Of a stretch of DNA of 60,300 nt, positions 16,995-24,839 are shown piece by piece. Position 1 is the stretch's first letter. Every line of letters begins with the position of its first letter. A model generated the notes under the pieces. The model saw only the letters and a list, made by a program, of their open reading frames with translations. It ran no database searches and was not told the DNA's origin. Both the position numbers and the translations under genes were made by a program. The DNA is from Streptomyces sp. CB02959 (GTDB lineage: Bacteria; Actinomycetota; Actinomycetes; Streptomycetales; Streptomycetaceae): NCBI RefSeq assembly GCF_002803155.1, contig NZ_NNBP01000044.1, forward strand, positions 1-60,300, in the 5' to 3' direction.

Positions 16995-17031
16995 GATACA
17001 TGCGATACGCGATACATGCTGCGATATATGC
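16995..17031 (+). repeat. three GATAYATGC repeats before the first sigma gene
   Basis: GATACATGC at 16995-17003 and 17011-17019, and GATATATGC at 17023-17031, directly upstream of the sigma gene start codons. They may be an operator for a regulator or part of the promoter. Confidence 0.6.
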
Positions 17032-17052
17032 ACTGTGAAGGGTGGCGTGACC

Positions 17053-17856
17053 GTGACGGCCCGTACTGTGCCCAAGGCTCCGGCCCGCGAGAGCCGTAGC
17101 GCGGACACCCGGGCGCTGACGCAGGTGCTCTTCGCCGAGCTGGTGGACCTGGAACCCGGCACCCCCGAGCACGCCCGCGTCCGTGCCGCACTGATCGAGG
17201 CCAACCTCCCGCTGGTCCGCTACGCAGCGGCCCGCTTCCGCAGCCGCAACGAGCCGATGGAGGACGTGATCCAGGTCGGCACCATCGGCCTGATCAACGC
17301 CATCGACCGGTTCGACCCGGACCGCGGCGTGCAGTTCCCCACCTTCGCGATGCCGACCGTGGTCGGCGAGATCAAGCGCTACTTCCGCGACAACGTCCGC
17401 ACCGTCCACGTCCCGCGCCGCCTCCACGAGCTGTGGGTGCAGGTCAACGGCGCCACCGAGGACCTCACCGTGCTGCACGGCCGCTCCCCCACCACCGCGG
17501 AGATCGCCGAGCGGCTGAAGATCGGCGAGGACGAGGTGCTGGCCTGCCTGGAGGCGGGCCGTTCGTATCACGCCACATCCCTGGAGGCCGCCCAGGAGGG
17601 CGACGGCCTGCCGGGCCTGCTGGACCGCCTCGGCTACGAGGATCCCGAACTGGCCGGCGTCGAGCACCGGGACCTCGTACGGCACCTCCTCGTCCAGCTT
17701 CCGGAGCGTGAGCAGCGCATCCTTCTGCTGCGTTACTACAGCAATCTGACGCAGTCCCAGATCAGTGCGGAGCTCGGGGTTTCGCAGATGCACGTGTCCC
17801 GGCTACTGTCGCGGAGCTTCGCCCGCCTGCGATCCGCAAACAGGATCGACGCCTAA
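17053..17856 (+). CDS. SigB/SigF-family RNA polymerase sigma factor
   Basis: A group 3 stress-type sigma factor of about 267 aa. Region 2 contains LPLVRYAAARFRSRNEPMED and QVGTIGLINAIDRFDP, region 3 begins GRSPTTAEIAERLKI, and region 4 carries LTQSQISAELGVSQMHVSRLL as the -35-binding helix-turn-helix. GTG codons at 17035, 17047 and 17053 are possible starts; 17053 has GAAGGGTGG at proper spacing. No anti-sigma or anti-anti-sigma gene is next to it, so its control partner must be elsewhere. It is followed 190 bp later by a paralogue. Confidence 0.93.
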   Translation: MTARTVPKAPARESRSADTRALTQVLFAELVDLEPGTPEHARVRAALIEANLPLVRYAAARFRSRNEPMEDVIQVGTIGLINAIDRFDPDRGVQFPTFAMPTVVGEIKRYFRDNVRTVHVPRRLHELWVQVNGATEDLTVLHGRSPTTAEIAERLKIGEDEVLACLEAGRSYHATSLEAAQEGDGLPGLLDRLGYEDPELAGVEHRDLVRHLLVQLPEREQRILLLRYYSNLTQSQISAELGVSQMHVSRLLSRSFARLRSANRIDA

Positions 17857-17941
17857 CCGGCACGGGCGACCCGTTCCTGCACAGATATGTCGACAAGACG
17901 CTACAGCGTGTTGCCGACATGTGACATTCTGCAGGAACCGC

Positions 17942-17967
17942 GTTTGCCGTGGTGCTGCCTCCGGTAT
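17942..17967 (+). promoter_or_regulatory. candidate SigB/F-type promoter for the second sigma gene
   Basis: GTTTGC, 14-nt spacer, CGGTAT: a close fit to the GTTT-N14-16-GGGTAT type recognised by SigB/SigF-like factors, 80 bp upstream of the second sigma gene start. It suggests auto- or cross-regulation within the pair. Confidence 0.5.
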
Positions 17968-18046
17968 TCAGGTGGAGGCACAACTCCTCGGTCCGCCCTG
18001 GGCCGGGGATGCCGCAGCGACCCGTCCGCGACCTCAAGGGGGTGGC

Positions 18047-18886
18047 ATGTCCGTAGAACTGGGCAGCTCAAAGGTGCTTTCCGCAGTTCCCGCGCCGGCA
18101 CCACACGTGCATGACGACGTCGACGCCATCAACACCCGCTCGCTCTCCCGGTCCCTGTTCCTGCGGCTCGCCACGCTCGACAAGGACTCCGCCGAGCGCG
18201 CGTACGTGCGCGACACGCTCATCGAACTCAACCTCCCGCTCGTGCGTTACGCGGCCGCGCGCTTCCGCAGCCGCAACGAGCCGATGGAGGACATCGTCCA
18301 GGTCGGCACCATCGGCCTGATCAAGGCGATCGACCGTTTCGACTGCGAACGCGGGGTGGAATTCCCGACGTTCGCGATGCCGACCGTGGTCGGCGAGATC
18401 AAGCGCTTCTTCCGTGACACGTCCTGGTCCGTGCGCGTCCCGCGGCGCCTCCAGGAGCTCCGTCTCGCCCTCACCAAGGCCAGCGACGAGCTCTCCCAGA
18501 AGCTGGACCGCTCGCCGACCGTTCCCGAACTCGCCCTGTGCCTCGGGGTGTCGGAGGAGGACGTCGTCGACGGCCTGGCGGTGGGCAACGCCTACACCGC
18601 CTCCTCGCTCGACTCCCCCTCCCCGGAGGACGACGGCGGCGAGGGCTCCCTCGCGGACCGCCTCGGCTACGAGGACACCGCGCTGGAGGGCGTCGAGTAC
18701 CGCGAGTCCCTCAAGCCGCTGCTGGCCAAACTCCCGCCCCGGGAGCGCCAGATCATCATGCTGCGGTTCTTCGCGAACATGACGCAGTCGCAGATCGGCG
18801 AAGAGGTCGGCATCTCCCAGATGCACGTCTCCCGGCTGCTCACCCGCACGCTGGCACAACTCCGGGAAGGGCTGATCTCGGACTGA
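18047..18886 (+). CDS. SigB/SigF-family RNA polymerase sigma factor (paralogue)
   Basis: A 279-aa group 3 sigma factor starting at ATG 18047 with AAGGGGGTGG upstream. Region 2 (LPLVRYAAARFRSRNEPMED, QVGTIGLIKAIDRFDC) is nearly identical to the preceding gene, and region 4 contains MTQSQIGEEVGISQMHVSRL. The N-terminal ~40 residues and the region 3 linker (SPSPEDDGGEGSL) differ, so promoter specificity may overlap while partner switching differs. The pair looks like an old tandem duplication. I recall a similar pair near tadA in S. coelicolor, but I do not assign a gene symbol. Confidence 0.94.
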   Translation: MSVELGSSKVLSAVPAPAPHVHDDVDAINTRSLSRSLFLRLATLDKDSAERAYVRDTLIELNLPLVRYAAARFRSRNEPMEDIVQVGTIGLIKAIDRFDCERGVEFPTFAMPTVVGEIKRFFRDTSWSVRVPRRLQELRLALTKASDELSQKLDRSPTVPELALCLGVSEEDVVDGLAVGNAYTASSLDSPSPEDDGGEGSLADRLGYEDTALEGVEYRESLKPLLAKLPPRERQIIMLRFFANMTQSQIGEEVGISQMHVSRLLTRTLAQLREGLISD

Positions 18887-19063
18887 GGAACGGTCCGCCG
18901 AGGGGCAACGGCGACAGCCCATCGGGGTCGCTCGGCGGACAGCAAGAGGAGACGGCACCGCACTTCCGCGCACCCCTCTCCCCTCTCTTCCCCCTTTCCC
19001 CTTCACACCTGACGCTTCGTCAGCGACACTGTCGCCCAGCCACCGCTGGGAGGTGTCCGCACG

Positions 19064-19843
19064 ATGCGACGCACCACGTCTGCCGCCCACGTCGCCGCCG
19101 CCTCGGCGGCCGCACTCTGCCTGGGCGCCCTCCTCACCGGCTGCGGCACCGCGGCCGGCACGGGCTACGCCGCTGTAGGCGCGGCAGGCCCCTCCGATGG
19201 CACCGCACGGACGAAGCCCGCACCCCCACCGGGCGGCGTTCAACTGACGCCCCTGGACGGCGACGACACCGGCCCCACCGGCTCCCCTGGCCCCTTGCCG
19301 GGCACGACGGCCAACGCCCCGTCCGCCACCTCTGGCGCCCCTGGCGCCCCTGGCACCTCCGGCACCCCACCGTCCGCCCCGCCCGGGTCCCCCGCGGCAC
19401 CACCCGCGGGCCACGGCAACGGCGACGCTCCCGGCTCCAACGCCCCGTCCCCGCCAAGCGGTTCCCCCGCCCCGCAGCCCAGCGGTTCTCCCGCGCCCGA
19501 GCCGCCCTCGCCCACCATCCCGCCCGGCCCGAACGCCCCGTCCGGTCTGGTGGTCGGCAAACCCGTCCTCGCGGACACCGACGTCCGCTGGTGCCAGCGC
19601 CTCACCATCGACTTCCTCAACACCGGCGACCACCCGGTCACCACCGGCACCGTCACCTTCGGCAGCCACGTCATCGGCGCCCTCGGCATCGACTGGGCCA
19701 CCCTCGACTCCACCCACCCGCTCCCGCTCCCCCTCGCCCCCGGCAAACCGGCAACCGGCACCTGGCGGGTCTGCGTGGACGCCTGGCGGGTACCGCTGGG
19801 GATGCACCTGGACACCAAGGACGTGTCGTTCACGTGGAAATGA
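19064..19843 (+). CDS. Pro/Gly-rich cell-surface lipoprotein
   Basis: A 259-aa lipoprotein. It has a signal peptide with lipobox LLTGC (Cys near residue 27), then about 130 residues of Pro/Gly/Ser-rich low-complexity spacer (SGSPAPQPSGSPAPEPPSP), then a folded C-terminal domain of about 95 residues (GLVVGKPVLADTDVRWCQRL...WRVCVDAW) with two cysteines that could pair outside the cell. The spacer would lift the domain through the cell wall. It follows the second sigma gene with a 177-bp gap. Function unknown. Confidence 0.8.
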   Translation: MRRTTSAAHVAAASAAALCLGALLTGCGTAAGTGYAAVGAAGPSDGTARTKPAPPPGGVQLTPLDGDDTGPTGSPGPLPGTTANAPSATSGAPGAPGTSGTPPSAPPGSPAAPPAGHGNGDAPGSNAPSPPSGSPAPQPSGSPAPEPPSPTIPPGPNAPSGLVVGKPVLADTDVRWCQRLTIDFLNTGDHPVTTGTVTFGSHVIGALGIDWATLDSTHPLPLPLAPGKPATGTWRVCVDAWRVPLGMHLDTKDVSFTWK

Positions 19844-19967
19844 CAGGGCGGTAGTCAACGGCGAATTCCGGCCGAATCGCGAGGGGGAGTCGGCACTGCG
19901 GGCGGCCGCGGGAAGTCCGCCACGGCACCTTGCGGATCACCGGATCCTCGGTCGGCCACTGTCTCCG

Positions 19968-20312
19968 TCATGCCTCGATGTCATATTCGAGTACGTACGC
20001 GGCCGAGTTCAGGATCATCTCGTTGACTTCGACAGGGCGGCCGCCGTCCGCGAAGGCGGTGCGGACGATGACGAACACGGGCGTGCCCATGGTGGGGCTG
20101 AGCCGGTTCGCCTCGTCCCGGGACGGCATCCGGCAGCGGACCTCCTCCCGGAAGTGGATGGGCCCGTAGCCCAGTTCCGTCAGGCGCGCGTATATGCCAC
20201 CGGCACTGGTGTCTTCTCTGGTGACCGCCGATCCGGCCACCAGAGCGGCGGGAAGGAAACTCGTGGCCGGCAGCACCGGCTTGCCTTCGAGGACGAACCG
20301 GCGACTGCGCAC
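19968..20312 (-). pseudogene. truncated GntR-family regulator (UTRA domain remnant)
   Basis: The reading frame encodes only the last ~114 residues of a GntR/HutC regulator's effector-binding UTRA domain. RRFVLEGKPVLPATSFLPA, GGIYARLTELGYGPIHFREE and VEVNEMILNSAAYVLEYDIE are textbook UTRA segments. The N-terminal winged-helix DNA-binding domain and the first part of UTRA are missing. The upstream sequence instead carries the end of another gene (20337-20714). It cannot work as a DNA-binding repressor. The truncation probably accompanied insertion or deletion of the small genes to its right. Confidence 0.8.
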
Positions 20313-20336
20313 GCAGGCCAGCGACAGAAGGATGAC

Positions 20337-20714
20337 TCAGGAGGCGGACGGTTCGATCTCCCCCGCAAAGACGATGACCTGGTCGATGAGGCTCCGCCGC
20401 AGATGGACGACGTCCGTTCCCGCCAGGCGGGGACCTCCATCCGGCGTGGTGAAGACCCACTGGTACCGGGCCCACTCGCCAGGCATGTCCACCGCCGAGC
20501 AGCGCACCATCGTGCCGGTCCCCGCCGGGTGGCGCCGGATGTCCAGCACGAACCGCTCGACCGCCGCGATTCCTTCGCTGCGGCCCAACGGCCCCCAGAA
20601 GACCACGTCTGAGGTCAGAGCCTGGGAGAGCAGGGCAGTCACATAGCTGTCGCTCGAGGCATTGAACGCGGAGATGAACGTGTCGATCGCGGAGCGTGCA
20701 ATCTCTTCCTGCAT
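20337..20714 (-). CDS. SnoaL-like/NTF2-family protein
   Basis: A 125-aa protein of the NTF2-like alpha+beta barrel fold. The long N-terminal helix (AIDTFISAFNASSDSYVTALLSQ), the FWGPLGRSEGIAAVERF segment and the terminal strand GTDVVHLRRSLIDQVIVFAGE are typical of SnoaL-like domains. Such proteins range from polyketide cyclases to binding proteins; there is no pathway context here. It ends 24 bp before the GntR remnant and may have been inserted there. Confidence 0.75.
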   Translation of the reverse strand: MQEEIARSAIDTFISAFNASSDSYVTALLSQALTSDVVFWGPLGRSEGIAAVERFVLDIRRHPAGTGTMVRCSAVDMPGEWARYQWVFTTPDGGPRLAGTDVVHLRRSLIDQVIVFAGEIEPSAS

Positions 20715-20928
20715 GCCCCAGTAATACCAGCCGTTTCGCGTGCGCTCGTCCCGCGAGCCGCCTTCCGATCACGGTGAACCATCCCGGTCGCAGCACCAGG
20801 CAGGATTCCCCACCCGAATGGCGATGAGTCCGGTGCCGCTCGGCGGTCGATACAGATGACGGCCCCCGGGCCACGGATCCACCGACCACGACCGTCCTAC
20901 CACCCGGCCCCACCACCAGGAGCGCGTC

Positions 20929-21405
20929 ATGCCGAAGATCATCCCCAACCTCTGGTTCGACACCCAGGGCTTGGAGGCCGCCGAGTTCTACTGCTCGGTC
21001 TTCCCGAACTCGAAGATCAAGAACGTCACGCACTACACGGAGGGCAGTCCGGGTACGCCCGGCACGGTGCTGACCGTCGAGTTCGAACTGGACGGCCGGG
21101 AGTTCACCGCGCTCAACGGCGGACCGCAGTTCACCTTCGACGAGGCCATCTCCTTCGCCGTCACCTGCGCCGACCAGGAGGAGATCGACCACTACTGGGC
21201 CAAGCTCTCCGAGGGCGGCGAGGAGGGCCCCTGCGGCTGGCTCAAGGACAAGTACGGGCTGTCCTGGCAGGTCGTTCCGGACGGGATGGCCGACATCCTG
21301 AACGACCCCGACCGGGCCCGCGCCGCCCGCGCGATGCAGGCCGTGATGGGCATGAAGAAGCTGGACATCGCGGCCATCAGGGCGGCCGCCGACGGCGAGG
21401 GGTGA
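20929..21405 (+). CDS. VOC-family protein (PhnB/3-demethylubiquinone methyltransferase-like)
   Basis: A 158-aa glyoxalase-fold protein starting MPKIIPNLWFDTQGLEAAEF. The GREFTALNGGPQFTFDEAIS and WGxKLSEGGEEGPCGWLKDKYGLSWQ-type motifs (GWLKDKYGLSWQVVPD) define the PhnB-like subgroup often mislabelled as 3-demethylubiquinone-9 3-methyltransferase. It has no methyltransferase motif. Metal-binding residues appear partly conserved. Function unknown; monocistronic with its own terminator. Confidence 0.88.
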   Translation: MPKIIPNLWFDTQGLEAAEFYCSVFPNSKIKNVTHYTEGSPGTPGTVLTVEFELDGREFTALNGGPQFTFDEAISFAVTCADQEEIDHYWAKLSEGGEEGPCGWLKDKYGLSWQVVPDGMADILNDPDRARAARAMQAVMGMKKLDIAAIRAAADGEG

Positions 21406-21435
21406 CGGGAGCGGCCCGCACGGCACGGGTACGAC

Positions 21436-21459
21436 AACGGCCCCCGGTCGGGGGCCGTT
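21436..21459. terminator. hairpin terminator after VOC gene
   Basis: Perfect 10-bp stem AACGGCCCCC / GGGGGCCGTT with a GGTC tetraloop, followed by CTGCT. It lies between convergent genes. Confidence 0.88.
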
Positions 21460-21484
21460 CTGCTACTCACTCAACGCAACAGAG

Positions 21485-21691
21485 TCAGCGGGAAAGCGTG
21501 TTGCCTTTGACTGCCACGATGAAGGAGGAGAAGGAGGTAGCCGGAAAAGAGAGGACCGGACCCTCCACGGCCTTGCTGTCCCGGACCGGGACGACGCCGT
21601 GCGAGGGCGCGAGGTTGGTGGCGACCTCGATGCACTGGCCGCCATTGCTGCTGTAGCTGCTCTTGACCCAATGGGGGGATTCGGTCGTCAC
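21485..21691 (-). CDS. DUF397 domain protein
   Basis: A 68-aa DUF397 protein (WVKSSYSSNGGQCIEVATN, then VPVRDSKAVEGPVLSFPA). These short proteins are the usual partners of Scr1-type XRE regulators in Streptomyces. Its ATG overlaps the stop of the upstream XRE gene as ATGA, so the two are translationally coupled. By analogy with BldB/WhiJ-type pairs it may modulate the regulator. Confidence 0.93.
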   Translation of the reverse strand: MTTESPHWVKSSYSSNGGQCIEVATNLAPSHGVVPVRDSKAVEGPVLSFPATSFSSFIVAVKGNTLSR

Positions 21692-22527
21692 GGTGTGCCC
21701 CTTCGCAACTGTTTGATCAAGGCCACAGAGTCCACCTGCGAGCAGGCTTCGGCCTGCAGCTGATGGTAGGCCGTCAGGTGGGGCTGTACGAATCTCATAT
21801 CGCGCTCCAATCGCCCTTGCTGCGACGACTCGGCATAGGCGATATGAGCCCGGTCGGGGAGGGTGAGCAGCGTAACGGGTAGGTCGAACGCCCGCCGCTC
21901 GCCAAGGTCGTACGGGGCCACCTGGAAGACCGTGGAAGGCGACTCGGCGAACGCAAGGAGCCGGTCCAGCTGCTCCGCCATGACCTGAGGTCCGCCGACC
22001 GGCCGCCTGACACAGCTCTCGTCCAGGACGACGAAGACCATCGGTGGCGGAGTCCGCTCCAGGGAAGCCCGCCGCTTCGCGAGGAGAGACAACCGTTCTT
22101 CTGCTTGCTGCTCCGTGATCGCACCACGGCGGACAGCGCCGGCCGTGATGGCGGCAGCGTAGTTGGGGACCTGCAGCAGTCCAGGGATGATGCCCAGCTC
22201 GAAGAGTCTGATCTCCGTCGCCTGTGCCTCAAGCGGCACGAAGTCGTCGAACCCTTCCAGTATCGCGCTGGCCCATACGGCACGCCCCTGGCGTTCCAGC
22301 CGATCACCCGTGCCGAACACCTTGTCGGCACTCGCCGCGAAACGAGGAGTTGGAGGGCGACGCCCAGTTTCTACGGCGGAAATGTGCGTCGGGGAAAATC
22401 CCATGCGCGCCGCCAACTCTTCCTGCGTCCACCCACGCTCGTCTCTCAGGCCGCGTAAACGCCGTGCGAAGCGGCCACCGGGCGAGTCGTCTGACTCCAC
22501 GTTCTTCCGGTTCACCATCCGGGTCAC
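21688..22527 (-). CDS. Scr1-type XRE-family regulator (HTH + DUF5753)
   Basis: A 279-aa regulator. The helix-turn-helix is at about 24-78 (GWTQEELAARMGFSPTHISAVETG), followed by a DUF5753 C-terminal domain beginning WASAILEGFDDFVPLEAQAT with LFELGIIPGLLQVPNYAAA, both characteristic. GTG 22527 has GGTGGAG at 5 nt; an upstream ATG at 22578 and a downstream ATG at 22518 are alternatives. It forms an operon with the overlapping DUF397 gene. Such pairs control morphological or secondary-metabolic switches in Streptomyces, with targets unknown. Confidence 0.92.
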   Translation of the reverse strand: MTRMVNRKNVESDDSPGGRFARRLRGLRDERGWTQEELAARMGFSPTHISAVETGRRPPTPRFAASADKVFGTGDRLERQGRAVWASAILEGFDDFVPLEAQATEIRLFELGIIPGLLQVPNYAAAITAGAVRRGAITEQQAEERLSLLAKRRASLERTPPPMVFVVLDESCVRRPVGGPQVMAEQLDRLLAFAESPSTVFQVAPYDLGERRAFDLPVTLLTLPDRAHIAYAESSQQGRLERDMRFVQPHLTAYHQLQAEACSQVDSVALIKQLRRGTP

Positions 22528-22731
22528 CAACTCTCCACCCATGTCGCGCAAGTTGAGGACTCTCTGACTGTAGGCCACGCTGAATGCAGTTGGTAGCGGC
22601 TGCGCTACGGAGAGTTCAAGGAGGGTGGCCTTGCGGCTGACTCTGCGGCGAACGGCCCGGGCGCTCGCGGGAATGGTGACCGCTACTGACGGCCCGGGGC
22701 GTGGCCCTCAACCCTCAGGAGGTTGACGACA

Positions 22732-22938
22732 GTGCTGCACACTATCCGAACGATCTTCGAAATTCTGCTGGGCCTGTTACTGCCCGCCCACGGCTGTCAC
22801 CGGGCGGCCGGCGCGCGGCCCACCGCACGGCGGGAACGACGCGTGCAGCGAGGTCGGCGGCGGGACTTGTGGCTGGCGGTGCACGGTGTCGACGTCGGAC
22901 CGCGTCGGCTGCACGGGGTGGAGGTGGCGGCGCGGTGA
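22732..22938 (+). CDS. small hypothetical protein upstream of coupled gene
   Basis: A 68-aa basic protein starting MLHTIRTIFEILLGLLLPAHG, preceded by AGGAGG at 22718-22723. A short hydrophobic N-terminal segment is followed by an Arg-rich region. Its stop overlaps the next gene's GTG as GTGA. Similar short genes precede the downstream gene in other Streptomyces as far as I recall. Function unknown. Confidence 0.65.
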   Translation: MLHTIRTIFEILLGLLLPAHGCHRAAGARPTARRERRVQRGRRRDLWLAVHGVDVGPRRLHGVEVAAR

Positions 22939-23321
22939 ACGCCATCGACGGTGCGCGGCTGTTGCCGTGGACCAGTTGGGACGGGAAGCCGTGCTATCTC
23001 CTGCGCGGCGACGGGACCGGTTACGTCTCCCGGCTCGCCGACCGGGTCGAGGCGGAGCAGATGACCTCGGCTGCCGAACTCATCGAGGACGCCTACCGCA
23101 TTCTGGCCGACCGGACGTGGACACCGGGCGAAATCCATCTGCTGGCCGTCGAGTTGAACGACCGGCTGGCCAAAGTGCACCGGGTGTCGGAGAGTCGGGG
23201 CGCTCGCCTGCTGCTGATGGAGGAGGCGGAGGAAGAGGAAGACGGCAACGGGCTCGACTCCGATGACGCCGATGAAGGGGCGGAGACGGAAGGGGCGGCT
23301 CTCCGCCCGTCGCCCAGGTAG
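22935..23321 (+). CDS. conserved hypothetical protein, acidic C-terminus
   Basis: A 128-aa protein starting at a GTG that overlaps the previous stop by 4 bp. The first ~95 residues look folded (PWTSWDGKPCYLLRGDGTGY, EDAYRILADRTWTPGEIHLL), and the end is strongly acidic (EEAEEEEDGNGLDSDDADEG). No known domain recognised. Coupling to the small upstream gene suggests they act together. Confidence 0.75.
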   Translation: MNAIDGARLLPWTSWDGKPCYLLRGDGTGYVSRLADRVEAEQMTSAAELIEDAYRILADRTWTPGEIHLLAVELNDRLAKVHRVSESRGARLLLMEEAEEEEDGNGLDSDDADEGAETEGAALRPSPR

Positions 23322-23542
23322 AGCAGGGTGGGCGGGTCGAGGTGTGGCGCGGCTTTCGGCCGCCCGGCTCGACCGCCTGCGGCTTCCCCCGACCGGGCAC
23401 GCCCCTGAACGTAGGGGCAGCGGCCGTTCCGGCCGAGCCGACGGGCTCGGTTCGCGGCTCCGGTCCGTCCTGCGGGGAGCGTCCCGGGCGCTCCCCTGAA
23501 GGGTGCCGTGGCGGGTCCGCCCACACGGTGAGGGAGATCGGT

Positions 23543-23572
23543 CCCGCCCGGTGAGCTTGAGCACCGGGCGGG
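23543..23572. terminator. hairpin between convergent small genes
   Basis: Perfect 11-bp stem CCCGCCCGGTG / CACCGGGCGGG with an 8-nt loop, inside the 347-base gap 23322-23668. The rest of the gap shows nothing else. Confidence 0.75.
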
Positions 23573-23668
23573 GCTGCGCCCGCGGCGGGGTGCCGGGCGG
23601 GGTCCGGCGGGTCGCCGGGCCTCGGCGGACGGTGGCCTTCGGGCGAACTCCCGCCGCCCGTCGGGTCG

Positions 23669-23902
23669 TCAGCCCAGCGCCAGCCAGGCCGCGCCGGCGA
23701 TCACCACGAGGGCGACGATCACGCCGACGATCAGGCCGACGCGCGGACCGCCGGACGCCTGCTGGGGCATGGGGGCGCGGCCGCCGCCCTGCGGGGCACC
23801 GCCTTGCGGGGTGCCGCCCTCGTCGACGAAGGCTTTGAACATCTGCGTGCTGCCCGCCGGGTCGTAGTTGCCCTCGGCCTGGTTCTGCGGGTTGGTCGCC
23901 AT
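23669..23902 (-). CDS. small C-tail-anchored membrane protein
   Basis: A 77-aa protein starting at ATG 23902 (MATNPQNQAEGNYDPAGSTQ). The soluble Gln/Gly/Pro-rich N-terminal part (~50 residues) precedes a single C-terminal transmembrane helix (VGLIVGVIVALVVIAGAAWL). It is of a conserved Streptomyces small-protein type; function unknown. Longer upstream frames are rejected because they overlap a promoter-like, poorly coding region. Confidence 0.8.
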   Translation of the reverse strand: MATNPQNQAEGNYDPAGSTQMFKAFVDEGGTPQGGAPQGGGRAPMPQQASGGPRVGLIVGVIVALVVIAGAAWLALG

Positions 23903-24247
23903 GGGCAAGGACCCTAGCGAACCCCGGGCGTGGGGGCACCCTTGGGGCGCGTATCCTCCGCGGGCGTGCGCGAGCGCGGGCCGGAAGGGTGGGGCGGCCC
24001 CGCCTACGGAGCGCATATCCCCTGGTCACGGAGTGCAGGCGGGTCGTCTACGGGGCGGCGCGTGACGCGTACATGGCGTGAACTTCCGGGTGGGCACGAG
24101 GGGGCAGGGCGGCACAAAGGCCGCGCACACCTCGGCGGGCCGCCCGCTTATCGCATTGACCAGCACCTTTACACGCGGAAACAGCTTTCTTGGTGCAGTC
24201 ATGGGTCAGACTTTGCTAGTCCCGTAGTCACATCTGCGCCAAATCGT

Positions 24248-24289
24248 TTGCCTTCAGCAACCAACTTTGCCTATGGTTGCCCCAAGCAA
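24248..24289. promoter_or_regulatory. twin TTGC-N5-GCAA palindromes, candidate MarR operators
   Basis: TTGC-N5-GCAA at 24248-24260 and again at 24277-24289, 29 bp apart, with further TTGC half sites at 24267 and 24307. They lie just upstream of the marR start in a visibly A/T-richer patch. MarR proteins bind short palindromes at their own promoter. The rest of gap 23903-24336 shows no gene. Confidence 0.6.
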
Positions 24290-24336
24290 CAAAACAACCG
24301 CGTAGGTTGCGCAGGTGAAGAGGCGTGGAGGAGCCG

Positions 24337-24819
24337 GTGGCCGCTCACAGTCAGTACGAAGAGCTGGCCCGGCAACTCAGCGCCATCGGGGCCGTCAAGC
24401 GGGAGATGGGGCGGATCCTGCCCCAGGACTGCCCGCCGGCGTCGGCCGGGGTGCTCACGCTCCTCGACCGGCACGGCGAGATGCGGATGAGCCAGCTGGC
24501 CGAGCTGCTCGCGATCGACATGTCGGTGACCAGCCGGCACGTCGCGCACATCGCTGAGCGCGGCTGGATCGAGCGCGAGCCCGATCCGGCGGACAAGCGG
24601 TCGCGGCTGCTGCGACTGACCCCGAGCGGCAGGGAGCTCCTGGCGGAGCTGGCCGAGCGCTACACCCAGACACTCGCCCGGTATTTGGACGACTGGACCG
24701 ACACCGACGTCGGGCACCTCATCGAGCTGCTCGCCAGGCTCCGCACGAGCTTCGGCGACTGCCGTACCCGGGCGCATCACGACTCCCCCGCCACCACCCG
24801 TACCCCCGCAGCAGGATGA
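24337..24819 (+). CDS. MarR-family transcriptional regulator
   Basis: A 160-aa winged-helix regulator. Helix-turn-helix at about 48-75 (MRMSQLAELLAIDMSVTSRHV) and wing DPADKRSRLLRLTPSG match MarR. I chose GTG 24337 because GGAGGAG sits 4 nt upstream, over the GTG at 24325. It is followed after 20 bp by a DHA2 drug transporter, so it is probably the local repressor of that exporter, released by a transported compound. Confidence 0.93.
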   Translation: MAAHSQYEELARQLSAIGAVKREMGRILPQDCPPASAGVLTLLDRHGEMRMSQLAELLAIDMSVTSRHVAHIAERGWIEREPDPADKRSRLLRLTPSGRELLAELAERYTQTLARYLDDWTDTDVGHLIELLARLRTSFGDCRTRAHHDSPATTRTPAAG

Positions 24820-24839
24820 AAAGGAAGTAAAGGAACCAC

